Positions 36,101 through 48,988 are shown, numbered from the stretch's first letter. The stretch: 64,000 bases of DNA from Epiperipatus broadwayi (GCA_028023455.1 JAQFVV010000258.1:188001-252000); one strand, 5' to 3'. A program made the numbers and translations. The notes: generated by a model from the letters alone, not told the origin.

Positions 36101-37288
36101 TTAAAATGTGAGCATCCAAAAATTAAATAATTCAATGACTAGTTGTAAAAATTACTAACAGAATATGCCTTTTATTTTAAATTAAATATAAAAATCTCAA
36201 TTGTGGTTGAGAATAAAGTATTTTTTAACTTTTTGGTGCACAATTAATAAAAGTGTTTATTATAAATATATACTATTTGTAAGTTTTTAGTATTGGGACC
36301 ATTTTTGTAATTATTCCAGTTTTAATTAAAATAAAGTATAAAACCTATATCATAGTCTGTATAATATTTAAATTAAAACTGCATATTAAAAATTAATTAC
36401 TAGAACCATGTGGCTTCCTAGCTGTTGTATCATATTTCATAACAATAAATATGATGTACTTAAAAAAAAAAGAATGGTTTAATATGTACTTTAATTCTTA
36501 CCTAAAAAATTATAAACAAAATTTAGCAGTGTATTTTTTTTTTTTAGTTGTATATTATGTCAAGATTAATTCACAATGTTATTAGTATCCAAACCAAACA
36601 TAAACTTTATTGTAAATAGCTATAAGTATATAAATTGTAAGTAAAATCTACATCCATCTACAGAAGACATTACTTGCTTCAAATTTGAATCCTTTATTGC
36701 CTTGGAATACTAACTTCACTGCCTGTGTTTTCACATGTGGCATATCAAATGTAATTTTAACTTAAATTTATTCTTTTGTACATTATGTTAATATTTATGC
36801 ATAATTTCCTATTAATATTAGTCTAACTTTTTTTAAATAAATACCCACCACTCTATCACATGCATCACTAAAACTTATATTTCAAATTTGGTTCACCAAT
36901 ACTTCTACAGTAAATAATCAAGGTTATTAACAAAAAATATTTCATTATCATATTATATTGCCATCAATTTCTCGAATATGTACAAAATTTGCCTAAACAA
37001 ACAGTTTCTAAGTTAAATAAAAATGTTTAAAAAGTTGAAGTGTTACTGTTTATCTGGAATCCTTATTTCGCAAGACATCTTGGATCAAAGTTTGTGCTTA
37101 ATGAAAATACATATGATAATAATTCAACAATACTCTCTTTAATCATTATCATAAAGGTCTCATGTCTGTAAAACATCTATGAGCTATAGAAATTAAAAAA
37201 TTAAATGACTTATAAGCATATTCTATATATTAAATATTTATTTCTATATTTGTAGGTATCTTCATTGATTAAAAAAAAAAACTTTTAT
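33155..37288. other. Long AT-rich intergenic DNA, no gene seen
   Basis: About 4.1 kb of homopolymer-rich sequence. I found no coding similarity, SINE, terminal repeat or long inverted repeat. Confidence 0.5.
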
Positions 37289-37299
37289 TGTTAATTTTT

Positions 37300-37347
37300 T
37301 TTTCATGTGTCAAAGCATCAACTGGGAAGCGAACTCGCAAATCCTAC
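37300..37347 (-). mobile_element. 5'-truncated SINE fragment with TSD
   Basis: Only the 3' part of the SINE is present: on the minus strand a B-box-like end (GAGTTCGCTTCCC), AGTTGATGCTTTGACACATG and an A tail. It is bounded by TGTTAATTTTT at 37289-37299 and 37348-37358. The truncation fits incomplete reverse transcription. Confidence 0.8.
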
Positions 37348-37584
37348 TGTTAATTTTTGCTTCTTTTTCTTTTGTTTATTCCTAGTAGCATTCTAAAAAA
37401 TTTGATAAGTAAAAACTTTTTTTTTTATTTTGCTAAACAATTAACTAGAAAAAACTTTTTTAATGGTTTATATGTTTTGGTACAGTGACAGAAAGCTACA
37501 TTCTGGAGCTCAAAGCCCAATAATTGTAGCCTAACTTCTATAAATGTTAATTATGTCTGCATAATTTGGTGTAGTGTCAGAGTG

Positions 37585-37602
37585 GTGGTCTCTAGAGACC
37601 AC
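37585..37602. repeat. 18-bp perfect palindrome
   Basis: GTGGTCTCTAGAGACCAC is fully self-complementary in a region otherwise without structure. No function is evident. Confidence 0.8.
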
Positions 37603-37619
37603 GATCCATTAATAATGAA

Positions 37620-38100
37620 CCAGCTTTGTCACTTCCAATGCACAAACTTCTTATAAACCACTTAATTATTCAATATTTATTACTATTATTTATTTAAATT
37701 CTAGTAATTAAGATTCTAATGTCATTTTCTAGGAATATTTAAAAAAAAAAAAACTAAGCATTCAGATTTATATGTGTTGCTTTTAATTGATATTATAATC
37801 TCATGACCAGAGTTCTAAATTTTTCTCATTTTTTGGCTTTTTTTTTATACTATGCAACAATTATGACAGGGTTTTTTCCAACACACGTGATCCGAGTTTA
37901 AATTTTTTTTGCATTTTCGCATACTTTTTTTATCACTTAGATGTGTCAGATAATTTTTTTGGTCATTTTTGAAATTAAAAATGGTGGACATCACATACTA
38001 AATTAGCACCAAGCATTCTTACTACATATGATAAAACCTTCCTTTTAATTATTTGATCAAAAAAGTTTATATTTTTTGCTTTGATTGTGTATGCTTGTAA
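37620..38100. other. AT-rich intergenic DNA, no gene seen
   Basis: No recognised feature before the foldback element at 38106. Confidence 0.45.
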
Positions 38101-38105
38101 TAAAA

Positions 38106-39075
38106 ACTGACTGTTAGCGGCCACAACATTTCACCCGCTATTTTTAAAAAATTGAACTATATTTTTTCGTAGTAAGTGTATCTAACTATACTAAATATAT
38201 CTAACTATAAATAAACTATATCTAATTATAAATGTTTTTATATAAAGGTTAATAATAAAAAATAAACTTACATTTTTATGCGTAGTTTTGAGCTATGCAC
38301 ATGAGGAAATTCATGAAAATGGTGTCAGGTTCATGAATACCCCTAAATGCAAATTCCTGCAGCTAGGATGGATGAAAGAAGTATGATTCATCGATCTCCA
38401 CTATCCGTGGTTCGAACTATGTTATTCTTAATATGTAATTGTAAAGTATATCTAACTATAAATATATTTTTTACATGAAGGTTAATAAATAAAATTAAAA
38501 AAAACTTACATTTTTGTGAGCAATTTTGCGCTAGGTTATGTGTCAAAACTTAAGAAGTGTCACAAAAGAAATCCCTGCTGTCAAAATTATGAACTACGTT
38601 TGCCACGGTTTGTTGGGCAAATAAATTGCCAATGTACTTTATTGTTCACGAGACTGGGGTTAGCAAGCGAATGGTCATAGACTGGTGTCATTTTTGCTGG
38701 GAAGAATTTCTATATATTTCAACAGAAATCCACCACTTGTTGGTGGATTTGATGACAATGGTGAACCACAGATAGTGAAGATCGATGAATCATACTTCTT
38801 TCATCCATCCTACCTGCAGAAATTTGCATTTAGGGGTATGCACAAATATGACACAGTTTTCATGAATTTCCTCATGTGCATAACTCAAAACTACGCATAA
38901 AAATGTAAGTTTATTATTTTTATTATTAACCTTTATGTAAACACATTTATAGTTAGATATAGTTTATTTATAGTTAGATATACTTAGTATAGTTAGATAC
39001 ACTTAGTACGAAAAAAATATAGTTCAGTTTTTTTTCCAAATAGATGGCGAAATGTGGCCGCTAACAGTCAGTTTT
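38106..39075. mobile_element. Foldback element built on a Merlin/IS1595-type transposon
   Basis: The ends are inverted repeats: AAACTGACTGTTAGCGGCCA from about 38106 matches the complement of the sequence ending at about 39075. The arms run about 320 bp (to about 38420, and from about 38755), sharing the repeated ATCTAACTATA motifs and a CTTACATTTTTATGCGTAGT segment. A third, partial copy of that arm sequence lies at about 38440-38545 inside the spacer. Both arms and the spacer contain transposase-like sequence. No convincing 8-9 bp target duplication was seen at the assumed ends. Confidence 0.7.
38610..38830 (+). pseudogene. Merlin/IS1595-like transposase fragment
   Basis: In one frame the sequence reads H-E-T-G-V-S-K-R-M-V-I-D-W-C-H-F-C-W-E-E-F-L, then after a frame change N-P-P-L-V-G-G-F-D-D-N-G, I-V-K-I-D-E-S-Y-F. 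This order is that of IS1595/ISXO2-type transposases, used by eukaryotic Merlin elements: a helix-turn-helix-like segment ending in V-D-W-x-x-F-C, then G-G-x-G and the first catalytic aspartate in I-D-E-S. The later D and E of the catalytic triad are absent. The I-D-E-S region is also encoded, inverted, in the left arm near 38385-38400. It is a remnant and cannot act alone. Confidence 0.65.
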
Positions 39076-39225
39076 ATCTAAAAACTATTATCCTTATTAA
39101 ATAATAATTAGATGTCTGTCATATTTTCAATTCATTTTTAATATATTTCATATTTACTATCATTAAAAACGAAAAGAAATTTAACCAATTACGCTGTTTT
39201 TTTCATATATTTACATAAATCACAT

Positions 39226-39355
39226 AATATAATAGAAAATATCTTTATATAACAGCAATAATTGTGCATACATAATAAAAATAATACAGAAAAGCTTTTC
39301 TGTATTATTTTTATTATATATGTACAATTATTGCTGTTATTTAAAGATATTTTAT
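39226..39355. repeat. AT-rich palindromic element of about 130 bp
   Basis: The arms meet at 39296 (AGAAAAGC/TTTTCT) and extend outward through AATAATACAG, TAATAAAAATAA, CAATAATTGT/ACAATTATTG and AGCAATAATTG to AAATATCTTTATATAACAGC against its near complement. It looks like a small MITE or a hairpin; no target duplication was identified. Confidence 0.75.
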
Positions 39356-39359
39356 TTTA

Positions 39360-40075
39360 TATTGTGTAACTTAGTTATATATATCAACAAAGTTTTTGTT
39401 TTTAATAATATAATGAATAATAGTTGTACTATTTTTTTTAATTGGAATATCACTATTTTATATTATGAAAATTACATTACTTTTATAAAAGCATCTTATG
39501 ATGTCAGTAATACAGCAAAATGGCAGATTTTTTTTTTTTTAATCACAATAATAAATGGTTACTTCCTTATCAAAGTAGTGATGATGATTAGTAGGTAAAT
39601 CATAGTATTAAGCCTTATTATATAAGAGTGTAAGTATATTATTTTTTTAATGAACATGAGCCAAGATTAAATAAAAAAACTTATTTAAGTAAATTACGTC
39701 TGTTAAGTCTAGCAATCGTGAAAATTTGAAAGGCTTCTCATAATTTTGCTCAATATTAAAAAAAAAAAAATACTGAATTAATTGCAATACATTAGTATAT
39801 TGAAAAAAAAAAAAACTTACCTTTAATGAAGTTCATAATTATTTAAAAGATAAAAGAAAGTAATTTAATGAGAAAACAAAAAGATTTAACTATCTTTTGC
39901 TAAAGTGTGTAGGAACAGATTAAAACTAATTGTGAATAATTGAAAATATAGCAATTTATTATTTTAAACGATAAAGTTGTAATTCTCTATATATTTGAAA
40001 ATATGCTATATCACATTTACAAATGAGATATAATATACCACGTTTAATGTTTTACACATTTATATTTTTACACCC
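39360..40075. other. AT-rich intergenic DNA, no gene seen
   Basis: No recognised feature. The open frame at 39320-39598 is low complexity and partly palindrome-derived. Confidence 0.5.
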
Positions 40076-40080
40076 CCTCT

Positions 40081-40187
40081 TTTTTTTTTTTAAATTTCAT
40101 AGCATCGGCCGGGAAGCGAACCCGTAACCCAGGCAACTGCCTGCTAGTGCAAGGCGGTTGCGCTGACCTCTCGACCACCAATGCAAG
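40081..40187 (-). mobile_element. tRNA-Gly-derived SINE, enlarged-anticodon-arm subtype
   Basis: On the minus strand: CTTGCATTGGTGGTCGAGAG, GTCAGCGCAACCGCCTTGCA, CTAGCAGGCAGTTGCC, GGGTTCGCTTCCCGGCCGAT, GCTATGAAATTT and an A tail. The anticodon arm is about 8 bases longer than in the copies at 7428 and 20343. An imperfect target duplication is seen (ACACCCCCTCTTT at about 40070, ACACCCCTTCTTT at about 40190). Confidence 0.88.
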
Positions 40188-40199
40188 ACACACCCCTTC

Positions 40200-43100
40200 T
40201 TTTATTCTACTTAAATAAATAAAACCCTGAAATCAGTTATTGATATTGATTTTTATTAGAAAAAGAAGAATTACTGAAGAGATGGGAGAAAATAATTATT
40301 AATTAACAAAAACTATATTACTTATACTAATTACAATTTATTTGAAAATGTAAAATAAAAGAATAAACAAAAGACTATTTATAACAATCAAATAATAATC
40401 TTTCTTAAAATTACTGAATAATTCCAGACTTTGAGCAATCAACAATTAATAAAATATATTCATTACTTGAGATATTAGCAGTTTTCCAACGCACCAAATT
40501 TCATTAAATTATTAGCAGTTTATTTAGACAGAGAGAACTTTTATCTGTGAATGGGAAACTTTTAAAAAAATTTAAATGGTTACTTTGATTGCTGAACAGA
40601 AAAATTTCTCACATGAAGGAATGATACATGATATGAGCCAAAAATTCAATTGCACCTTTTAATCATGAAAATCTTCATTCTAATATATATAGGGCAAGCT
40701 ATAATGCATACTGCTAAGCTGATAACATTATTATAAATAGAATTTAACTAACCTCGAACTATAATAGCCACATCTCCCAACATAACAGGGAATAATTACT
40801 GATATTATTATGGCATAATAATTACAATCTATTTATAAGATCTTAGGTTGTAAATGAAAAAAAAAAATATTTTTTTTTATTTCTGTAATAAATTATTTCG
40901 TGTAGGTTGAGAGCTATGATTGATATAATTTAAAATTATATTTTTTTATTTGTAATAATTATATCTACCTAGTGTTAAGCATGGTAAATTTATTTTCATA
41001 ATTGAAAGTATTTTTAAGGTTATTAAAATCATTGTTTGGAAAGTTTTCTAGCTTTATCTTCGCTAAATTGTTGACTGATTTATGTATTGCTTTTATTATA
41101 GTAGCATGGTAATTGCAGTCTACTTATAAGACCTATGACTCTTAAATGAAAAGAGATCTTTTTTCCCCATTTGTTTGTATTTATTCCCTGTGGTGCTGAA
41201 AGATAGTGGCTTATAGAGTTTAAAATCAGTTAAATTTATAGTATATAAATGTTAAAAAGAAGACTGTCACAAATAACAGACAAGATGTATTCTCTACGTT
41301 CATCCATTATACTTGCCATCACTTGGTTTACTCAAATGATGTTGGGTGTGATCCAGCTAAAATGCCAATGCAACATTAACATTAATTACAATGTATCAAA
41401 CCCGAGAAGCAATAAGATTAATGAATTAAATAATGAATGACGATTAATAAATTATCATTAAATATCATTACACTTTCATTAAAATTTATGTGAAGACTAA
41501 AAATTATCTCTTCAAGATTTAACAACCTGTTTCTGCTGATTCGAACTTGATAACAGAAAAAATTGCAATATAAGTTAATTACATGGCCCGGTGACTAGTA
41601 AAAATCCACGTGTAAGAATAATATTAGTTTGCTAAAAACAAAGCAGATATATTTATTTATATTAGTTTGTACAATAATAATCAATGATATAATAGCGCCA
41701 TTTACAATGTATTAGCAGAATTGTTATAATACTAATTTACTTTGACTTCCTGTGACTATCCCACATATAATAATCGCGCACAGAAATCATTTAATTGAAA
41801 ATAAAAATTATCTAAAATTAAAATTATTTAAAAAAAAAAAAACACTATACCGACTCTTTATTTGAATAAAATGTGTTTTCTTAATCATAGCCTCAGTCTT
41901 CGTCAGTTTTAGATCCCTTCCCCCATTTCTAAAAGCTTATTGGAATTCGTAAATTTATATTTGCATTGTGTAAATTATACAAGAACATTATTTTATTCTG
42001 CTCCTCTTATTTGTATGCGATAATCCTTATCAAATACTAAAGCAGGAAAAAGAAATGATGCCAATAACAGTCTACATAGCACTTTTGCTCCTTGGAGTAA
42101 AATAATTCTCAGCCCATTCCATATTTATTTATTTTCACCAGCTGTTAAATCTAATAAAATTTCACTTAACTGATCATGGCTAAAAAGTTTTTAATTTTCA
42201 AATATATAAATATTTTATACGTTATAAAAATAAAAATTGTTTCAATAAAAAAGCGTACGACAATGATGATTAGGGATGATGATAAAAGAGAAATTATAAA
42301 CTTCTGCAGCTTCAGAAAGCAATTGAAATAATATCAAAGTTAATCATGTCTATGAGTTGCTTCAAAATTAAATGAAAAATACTGTGTTAGAAAGGGGAGG
42401 GGTGTTAATACTGCAGATAATATTTTTATCAATAATCTACTATTTATTATAAATAAATTAATTGTAAAATTTTTGGCTAAAATATTTCTGTTATTACATG
42501 AAGATATGATTAATAATCACCGTTTTAAACATGGATTTGAATGGCATAAAAAGACTCATGAATTAAACTAAAGGGCAGGCCTTCTGCATTATGAAGCTTC
42601 TTACAAATAATTAACTCAATGGTCATCAGTGATCATTCATGACCCACAAATAGGAATATATACTTCACAGTCACTATAATATTAGAACCATTAATAGAAA
42701 TAGTTATCAGAATGTAACAATTATATAGCAAAATGAACATTTATCTTTACTCCAAAGAAAGAAAATGAAGTTCTCAAGCCCAGCATACAAAATTCTATCT
42801 ACAAAAATCTGCATCCTAGAAATACTGAAAGACTCTGAATGGGCTAAAATACAAAATTAAAAACTTTGCACAACAAGCCACTTGCAAGCATTATTTGAAT
42901 GCTTCTAGCTTATGAAATGAAAATGCTGGTCACAAAATACTCATATAATAAGAGAGGATAGCATGATAAAATGCAATTTGAAGCAAAGGATGTGCTAACA
43001 AAAATCTTAAAAAATTCAAAATATCTCTATTTGACTCACCCTTGTACAAAATGCAAAAATGGATAGAAATCAACTCCTACATTATGAGAGGGTCATGTTA

Positions 43101-44730
43101 AAGTAGAATACCAAAATGTCACCAAGGACATAAAAATCCAGGTGTTCAATACCTCTAGTTCACCTGATGACCAAAGATTTTTTGTGACATGCACATATAG
43201 TGATAAAAAAATTATCTGAATTTTTAGGGTGTTGAATAGTTATAATGGGAATTGAAATGAGAAATAAACTGATAAAAATGTTTAAATTTAAAATTTTATT
43301 TTTCCAGTGTATGTAAATTAATTTATGAAATTAACTTATAATGTAGGTCAATACTATCTTGTTTACTGTTACTTAAGAATGGTACAATTCTTCCTAAGAG
43401 AATTAAATATTTCAGACTTATAAAAGTAGTTAAGCATATTTTAATAAGTAGTAATATTATCTGTATGTCATTTCTATACATATGAATGACATAATTAGTT
43501 GTCAATTATCTGTAGACACAGAAATAATAATAAATATAAAGGTGATAAAATAAAACATATAAAACAATAAATTATTATTAAAAGTATTTTGCAATATTTG
43601 TGCGTAATATATGAAAAATATGCTTCACAATCATTTTTTTAATATGGATAAAGGATTTGAACATGAAATACATTAAAATGATTCAAATATTCTATTAACA
43701 ATTTTATTAATTCCAAAGACTAAATTATCAACATATGTGTGTATATCCACACCCACAATATATATAAGTAAGACTTGAAATATGTCTTACGGTCCTGTCT
43801 ATGCATCATTTATGAAAGAGCTAGAATTTAGGTAGACCTTTGACATATATCATAGTTATTATTAATATAAAGATCATCAGAAAGTAAAACAATTGGGGAA
43901 TAGAAGATTCTGATCACATATTGTGTTGGAGGGAGGGACAATGTCAAAACAATGAAATAATGAATGTAATTTCTTTTTGAAAGCATTAAAATGTAATTTC
44001 AAACTTGTATAACTGTGCATAATAAATGGATGATATAAACAATTGAAGATATACTAATAAGATAAATAAAAAGTTATGGATTATGAAAAATAATTCCTTT
44101 TGGAAGCATTTAGTTTAGCATTTGAAATTGGTGTATATACCTCTAGGAATCACCAACGTTGTATTAAAATGTAAAAGTATAATTCTTTCGTAAAAAAAAA
44201 ATTAGAATTTAGTTAGATATTTAACAATTGATAGTTAGATCAAGGCTATCCAGTGGATTGCATTAAAAAAAAATTATCCTATGGCTGCCACTAAAATATT
44301 AAATTATTAGAAGGCTTTCCTATTACTTAGGTTTAGCAGGCATTCCAAAAATATCATAATTTTTTTTTTATTGAAACAGTAGTCAAGATACAATAATTGT
44401 TTATAATATACTATTTTAGTGAGAGCTTTACGATAGTTCACCTTCATTCATACAAACCATCACCATAGGCCATATATATATATATATATATTACATTTTG
44501 GACAGCTCTAAATTAAACTAAAATAAAACAAGTGTTAGGAAGGAGAGCTAAAACTTTTATTAGTTAACATTACATATCAGAAAGATGCCACTATCATTTG
44601 ATCAAACAAAATATTTTTTTCAAATTTCATAAATTTTTATTTATAATTATTTAATGAAAAAAAAAATTAAATCTTTTTACATATAAAAATCATGATTATA
44701 AAATTTATATAAATATTGTGTAATTAGCAT
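40200..44730. other. Long AT-rich intergenic DNA, weak internal duplication only
   Basis: A diverged repeat links about 40800-40890 and 41097-41180 (AATTACAATCTATTTATAAG versus AATTGCAGTCTACTTATAAG). A (TA)n run is at about 44475-44492. Otherwise no gene, RNA or transposon end was recognised. Confidence 0.5.
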
Positions 44731-44734
44731 AAAA

Positions 44735-45060
44735 TATATAAAGCTATTATTTATTTATCTAGCTTGATGTTTTTCTTTGTAACAGTATAAGGAAATCAAT
44801 GCTGGCAAGTGTGCTGTAAGAATTTATAATGCCGAGAAATACTCTCATTTTCTAAGCCCAAGATAGAGTTTTAGAAAACATAAGAATGGATCCACCAACT
44901 ACAGGTCTTAATCACTTTTAATTCCATTCACTATATGTTAAAAAATAACATTTGCAAAATTATTACAATTTACTGCACATCAGTATTATATATATAATTA
45001 ATTATTTAGTTATCTAATGCAATGTTTTTATCTGTAATAGCATAAGGAAATCACACCCAG
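44735..45060. repeat. Diverged direct duplication, period about 255 bp
   Basis: TTATCTAGCTTGATGTTTTT...GTAACAGTATAAGGAAATCA at about 44755-44795 recurs as TTATCTAATGCAATGTTTTT...GTAATAGCATAAGGAAATCA at about 45012-45053. Confidence 0.6.
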
Positions 45061-45394
45061 TATTATATTTTTATTTTAAAAAGAATTACTATGATTAATT
45101 ACTTCAATGTTACTTTAGCTCCAAACAATAGTAAAAATGACATTTCTACAAAATGATCAATAATCTATTTGATTTTTCAAACTTCTGAATGTCTCATGAA
45201 TTACTTTGACAACAGAATTCATTTTCTTGTTAAATATAATAAAGTTCTTCTTTCTGAGCTGTATGGCACTTTTCTAATTATTCATATTACATCATAAGAT
45301 GACTAATAAGACAACTTTGACCTGATCTTTTTTTGTTGAATTCAAGAAAAAGTTCAAACATAAATTAATCAAATATATGAAGATCCATTTTTTA

Positions 45395-46135
45395 CTATAT
45401 AATATTTTTTCTAATGTTATTTTCCAGTATCCAATTTATGATCAATTCATGAATAATTGTCAATTTCATTTTATAAAGGCAGGTCTGTGCACCTAAAATT
45501 ATCTTTCTCACTGCTTCTTTTCCATTCAGTTCTTTAACTTTCTTCCTAAGTGTCTTTAGATCACCTTCATTGTCATCTAAATTAGATTCATTTAGCATAT
45601 CTAAAATTAATATCAAATATACAAGTTGAATAGGAATATTACAATATGCAATCATTTCTAATGTAAAACAGTTTATTTCATCAGAATGTATTTTAATCAT
45701 AATTTCTTCATAAGAAAGATAAGATGCTGTCAGACATTCCATAATTTTGCATGTCAGTTTAATAAATCAATAAAGCACAAGTAATCTTTCTTATATTCCC
45801 TGGTATTTTGAGTTACTTAACATACACTAACAATGATGGTTCAATTAATTCTATGATCTTTCTTGAAAAATCTTAGAACAAGTTTATACATCTACCAATC
45901 CTTTTTTAATGTAAAGCATTAATCTGGGCAAAATGATTTTCAATAAAACACTGCCAAGACTTTTCAGCATAAGTTGAAATTATTGAATAAGTACTTGTAT
46001 AGTTATTTTCTTGGGTTTTTTTTTTTCTTGAATAAAATTTTTAAGGTGAACCATCAATATCAATAGATTTATCTTTTGCCAATAATCTCAAAGCTAGTTT
46101 CACTTCATCTTTCAGATATTGAACTTGAAACAAAA
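45395..46135 (-). pseudogene. Decayed coding region of unknown identity
   Basis: The minus strand reads as protein-like sequence in pieces: V-Q-Y-L-K-D-E-V-K-L-A-L-R-L-L-A-K-D-K-S from about 46125, then from about 45980 a frame with A-E-K-S-W-Q-C-F-I-E-N-H-F and I-I-E-L-I-E-P-S-L-L-V-Y-V-K broken by several in-frame stops, then an open 115-residue stretch at 45395-45742 with G-K-E-A-V-R-K-I-I-L-G-A-Q-T-C-L. Composition (mixed charged and hydrophobic helices) is unlike the low-complexity frames around it. I do not recognise the family; helical repeat proteins and transposon-captured host fragments are possible. A pyrimidine-rich stretch before V-Q-Y-L-K could be a 3' splice site, which would favour a host gene relic. 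Confidence that it was ever coding is moderate to low. Confidence 0.35.
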
Positions 46136-46249
46136 ACACCAACATCAAAGTTAAATAAATGTTTCCAATTATATAATTCAGTTTTATTAACAAGAAGAAA
46201 AAAAGGATAATATTATGATTTAAAAGTATTTGTATAAGCATTATCAATG

Positions 46250-47506
46250 AAATATTTTATTTACTAAGAAATTATTAAAAAATGCAAACATTAGAAAAAT
46301 ACTGTGAATAATTTAAATTCAATTTTTATTTTTAAAATATCAATATAATTTTAAAAAAATATAATTGTGTGCATTTGGGCAAGAGGTATTATACTATTTT
46401 CATACAAAGAAGTTTTATTACGCACAACTTGTGCGAATTAAAATATTGGCTAAATTCAATAATATAATTCAATTTCTATTTTAAAAATAGTATTTATGAC
46501 TAAGTATCATATTTAGCGATGTATATTAGCTTAATTACATATTTAAATTATATACCAATAATAATAAAAAAAAAGAAATATGTTTAACAAAACTTATATA
46601 TGGCCATGATATGTGAAAGCTACAAATAAACACACACAAAATCTTGTGACAAAGTCTTTACTAGTAAATGAAACATTTCTAATTTACTTTCTTTTTTAAA
46701 ATTATAAGTAATAAACAAACAGCTGTGAAAGAGCACGTAAACAAATCTTTCTTAAAAAATAGCTAAACTTATTTGTGCCAAGATCTAATAAGTTTCATAT
46801 ACAAAATTGGCACATAAAAGTTGATCAAGTTAATTAATGTCAATAGGTAACTAAAATTTACAATTAGTAAGCTATTAATTTATTAAATTCCTAAAATAGA
46901 GAGTAAATATTTAAAAATAGCCCTTATTGTTATTTGTAAGACACTACTGAACTATATCATGTCTGAAGATTATCTTGGGTAAGTTGAGTAGTGATTTTGA
47001 AACCGAATTGGAAATCACTATTGGAAAAATAGTTAATATGTATAATTTAAACAATGCAACATCAATAACTGTACATGAACTCAATAAATTATACTGTTAT
47101 CAAGTTATTAGATTTCATAAAAATTTAAAGTGTGTCATTGGTTAGATCTATATTGTCAGTAATATGACTCTTCAACAGGACAGAACATTGTGTAGATCTG
47201 CAAATGAAACATTATTCATAATTTTATATATATAATTTGAAATGCTGATTCCTGTTTTCAGGCAACGCTACAACATTGATAATATAAATGCAACTTGAAT
47301 TGCATGAAGTGATAGTGAATTCACCAATAATAAACAACTCAAAGTGAAGAATCTTTTAAATCCAATGTAAATAATATTACGACATATATTTTTAAAAAAA
47401 AAACTACACATGTAATACTGACAATTTAGCCCCTGTATTTTTAAGCTGACATCAATAATTAAGTCATACTATGCTATTATATTGTTTTCCTGAAGGTTTG
47501 TGTTGA
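46250..47506. other. AT-rich intergenic DNA, no gene seen
   Basis: No recognised feature before the 3' end of the inverted PLE copy. Confidence 0.5.
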
Positions 47507-47715
47507 TGGTGTTCTAGTTGTATTTTATATTGGACTATTTCCATCATCTAATATGAGTATTGAATGTCTTTAGAAAAATTTAACTTTATTTAAATATTCC
47601 AAATACATTCAACTGTTAGTAATAACACATCAAACAGGTTAGTATATGCACAATGTTTTGAGAGATATTATTCTCCCCTCTTCTTCAGGAATGCTAGTCT
47701 GACCAGTGAAAATAC

Positions 47716-47800
47716 TAACATGGGATTCAAACTTGGACCCTTAAATTCTTGAGTATTGAATTTCAAGTTAATGTTCAAACCAACTGAGCCATCCTGCCAA
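47716..47800 (-). ncRNA. tRNA-like segment in PLE, inverted copy
   Basis: On the minus strand TTGGCAGGATGGCTCAGTTG resembles a Pol III A box and GGTCCAAGTTTGAATCCC a B box. It is the counterpart of 48989-49070 and 51705-51786. Confidence 0.6.
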
Positions 47801-47946
47801 AGACAATAGTGACTAAAAATTTTATATACTTATCTATGAGATTCCACATGATTTCTCCACTTTTTCATGAGGGCAAAATTGATTAGTGGTTTCCATACAT
47901 TATGTATGATCACACTAAGTTGGCTAATGGGATTTGTTTGCCATTG

Positions 47947-48180
47947 TCATGTGAGCAGCTTCTTTAAATTTTCTTCTTTGTACCTTTCTTCTCTATCCAA
48001 TATTTTTGTATTTCCCCAATTAAACAAATGTTCATTGGCACATACATGGTCTGCTATCTTAGATACAGCTTTTTTCTCTCTTCTAATCATTAGTTTGTCT
48101 TCTTGCAAATACTTTTCAATGGAATGACTGGTCTCACCAATATGTTCTTCCACATTGTATTTCATAGATGCAGTTTTTTT
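47947..48180 (-). pseudogene. PLE GIY-YIG endonuclease fragment (inverted copy)
   Basis: Reads E-E-H-I-G-E-T-S-H-S-I-E-K-Y-L-Q-E then K-L-M-I-R-R-E and D-H-V-C-A-N-E-H, parallel to the fragments at 48583-48800 and 51304-51540. The Y of the Y-I-G half of the motif is changed and the C-I-Y-E-I half lies in another frame just upstream (about 48165-48180). It is a non-functional end of a PLE open reading frame; GIY-YIG nucleases nick target DNA for these elements. Confidence 0.75.
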
Positions 48181-48582
48181 CTTTTCAGCATTTCAAGTTT
48201 AGACTTTGTAGATGTTAGAATTCCTAATAGTGTGGTATGGTTCTGGAAAGCTGTTCTGATGTTATACAGATTGCAGATTTTCCTTGATTTGTCTGCTATT
48301 TTTGGAATGTATAGCTACACTACAGAACCAATAGTTGTTTTTTCTCTTGATGGTTCTTTTTATTGTCTATTTAACATTTTCTTAATAACAGCTGATGGAT
48401 AACCATTTTTCATAAGAGTTTGTACAATAAAAATCGTTTCTTTTTCCAAATCATTGGTTTCTGAACAAACTACTTTTGCTTTGTTCCATAGTGATAGTAT
48501 AAAAATCTGCAATCAGTATAACATCAGAACAGCATTCCAGAGCCATACCACACTACAAGAAATTCTAACATCTACAAAGCCT

Positions 48583-48800
48583 AAACTTAAAATGCTGAAA
48601 AAAAAAGACTGCATCTATGAAATACCATGTGGATGTGGAAGAACATATATTGGTGAGACCAGTTGTCCCAATGAAAAGTGCTTGTAAGAACACAAACTGA
48701 TGATTAGAAGAGAGAAAATAGATGTACCTAAGATAGCAGCCCATGTACATACCAATGAATATATGTGCAATTGGGAATATACAAAAATGGATAGAGAAGA
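48583..48800 (+). pseudogene. PLE GIY-YIG endonuclease fragment (pLTR copy)
   Basis: Best preserved motif of the three copies: C-I-Y-E-I-P-C-G-C-G-R-T-Y-I-G-E-T-S matches the GIY-YIG core, with cysteines typical of PLE nucleases nearby. A stop at about 48686 interrupts it; E-H-K-L-M-I-R-R-E-K continues in frame after the stop. It lacks the reverse transcriptase. Confidence 0.8.
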
Positions 48801-48988
48801 AAAGATACAAAGAAAAAAAATTTAAAGAAGCTGCTCACATGACAATGGCAAAAATTCCATAAGCCAACCTAGTGTGACTATACATAATGTATGGAAACAA
48901 CTAATCAACTTTGCTCTTATAAAAAAATGAAGAAAACAGGAGGAACCTCATAGATAAGTATTTGAAATTTCTATTGACTGTTGCCTTT

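Larger units (their letters stand above)
47507..48504 (-). mobile_element. Penelope-like element, inverted 5'-truncated copy
   Basis: Corresponds in reverse to about 50985-51985 of the longer copy. It holds the end of the reverse-transcriptase ORF (48400-48504), the GIY-YIG region (47947-48180), the tRNA-like segment (47716-47800) and the CTGAAGA motif (about 47685). It abuts the plus-strand copy head to head at about 48505. PLEs often insert with an inverted truncated piece on their 5' side, as seen here. All frames are broken. Confidence 0.85.

Noticed and set aside
38106-38114. Target duplication of 8-9 bp for the Merlin-like foldback
   Set aside because: The flanking bases outside the inverted ends do not match on the two sides.
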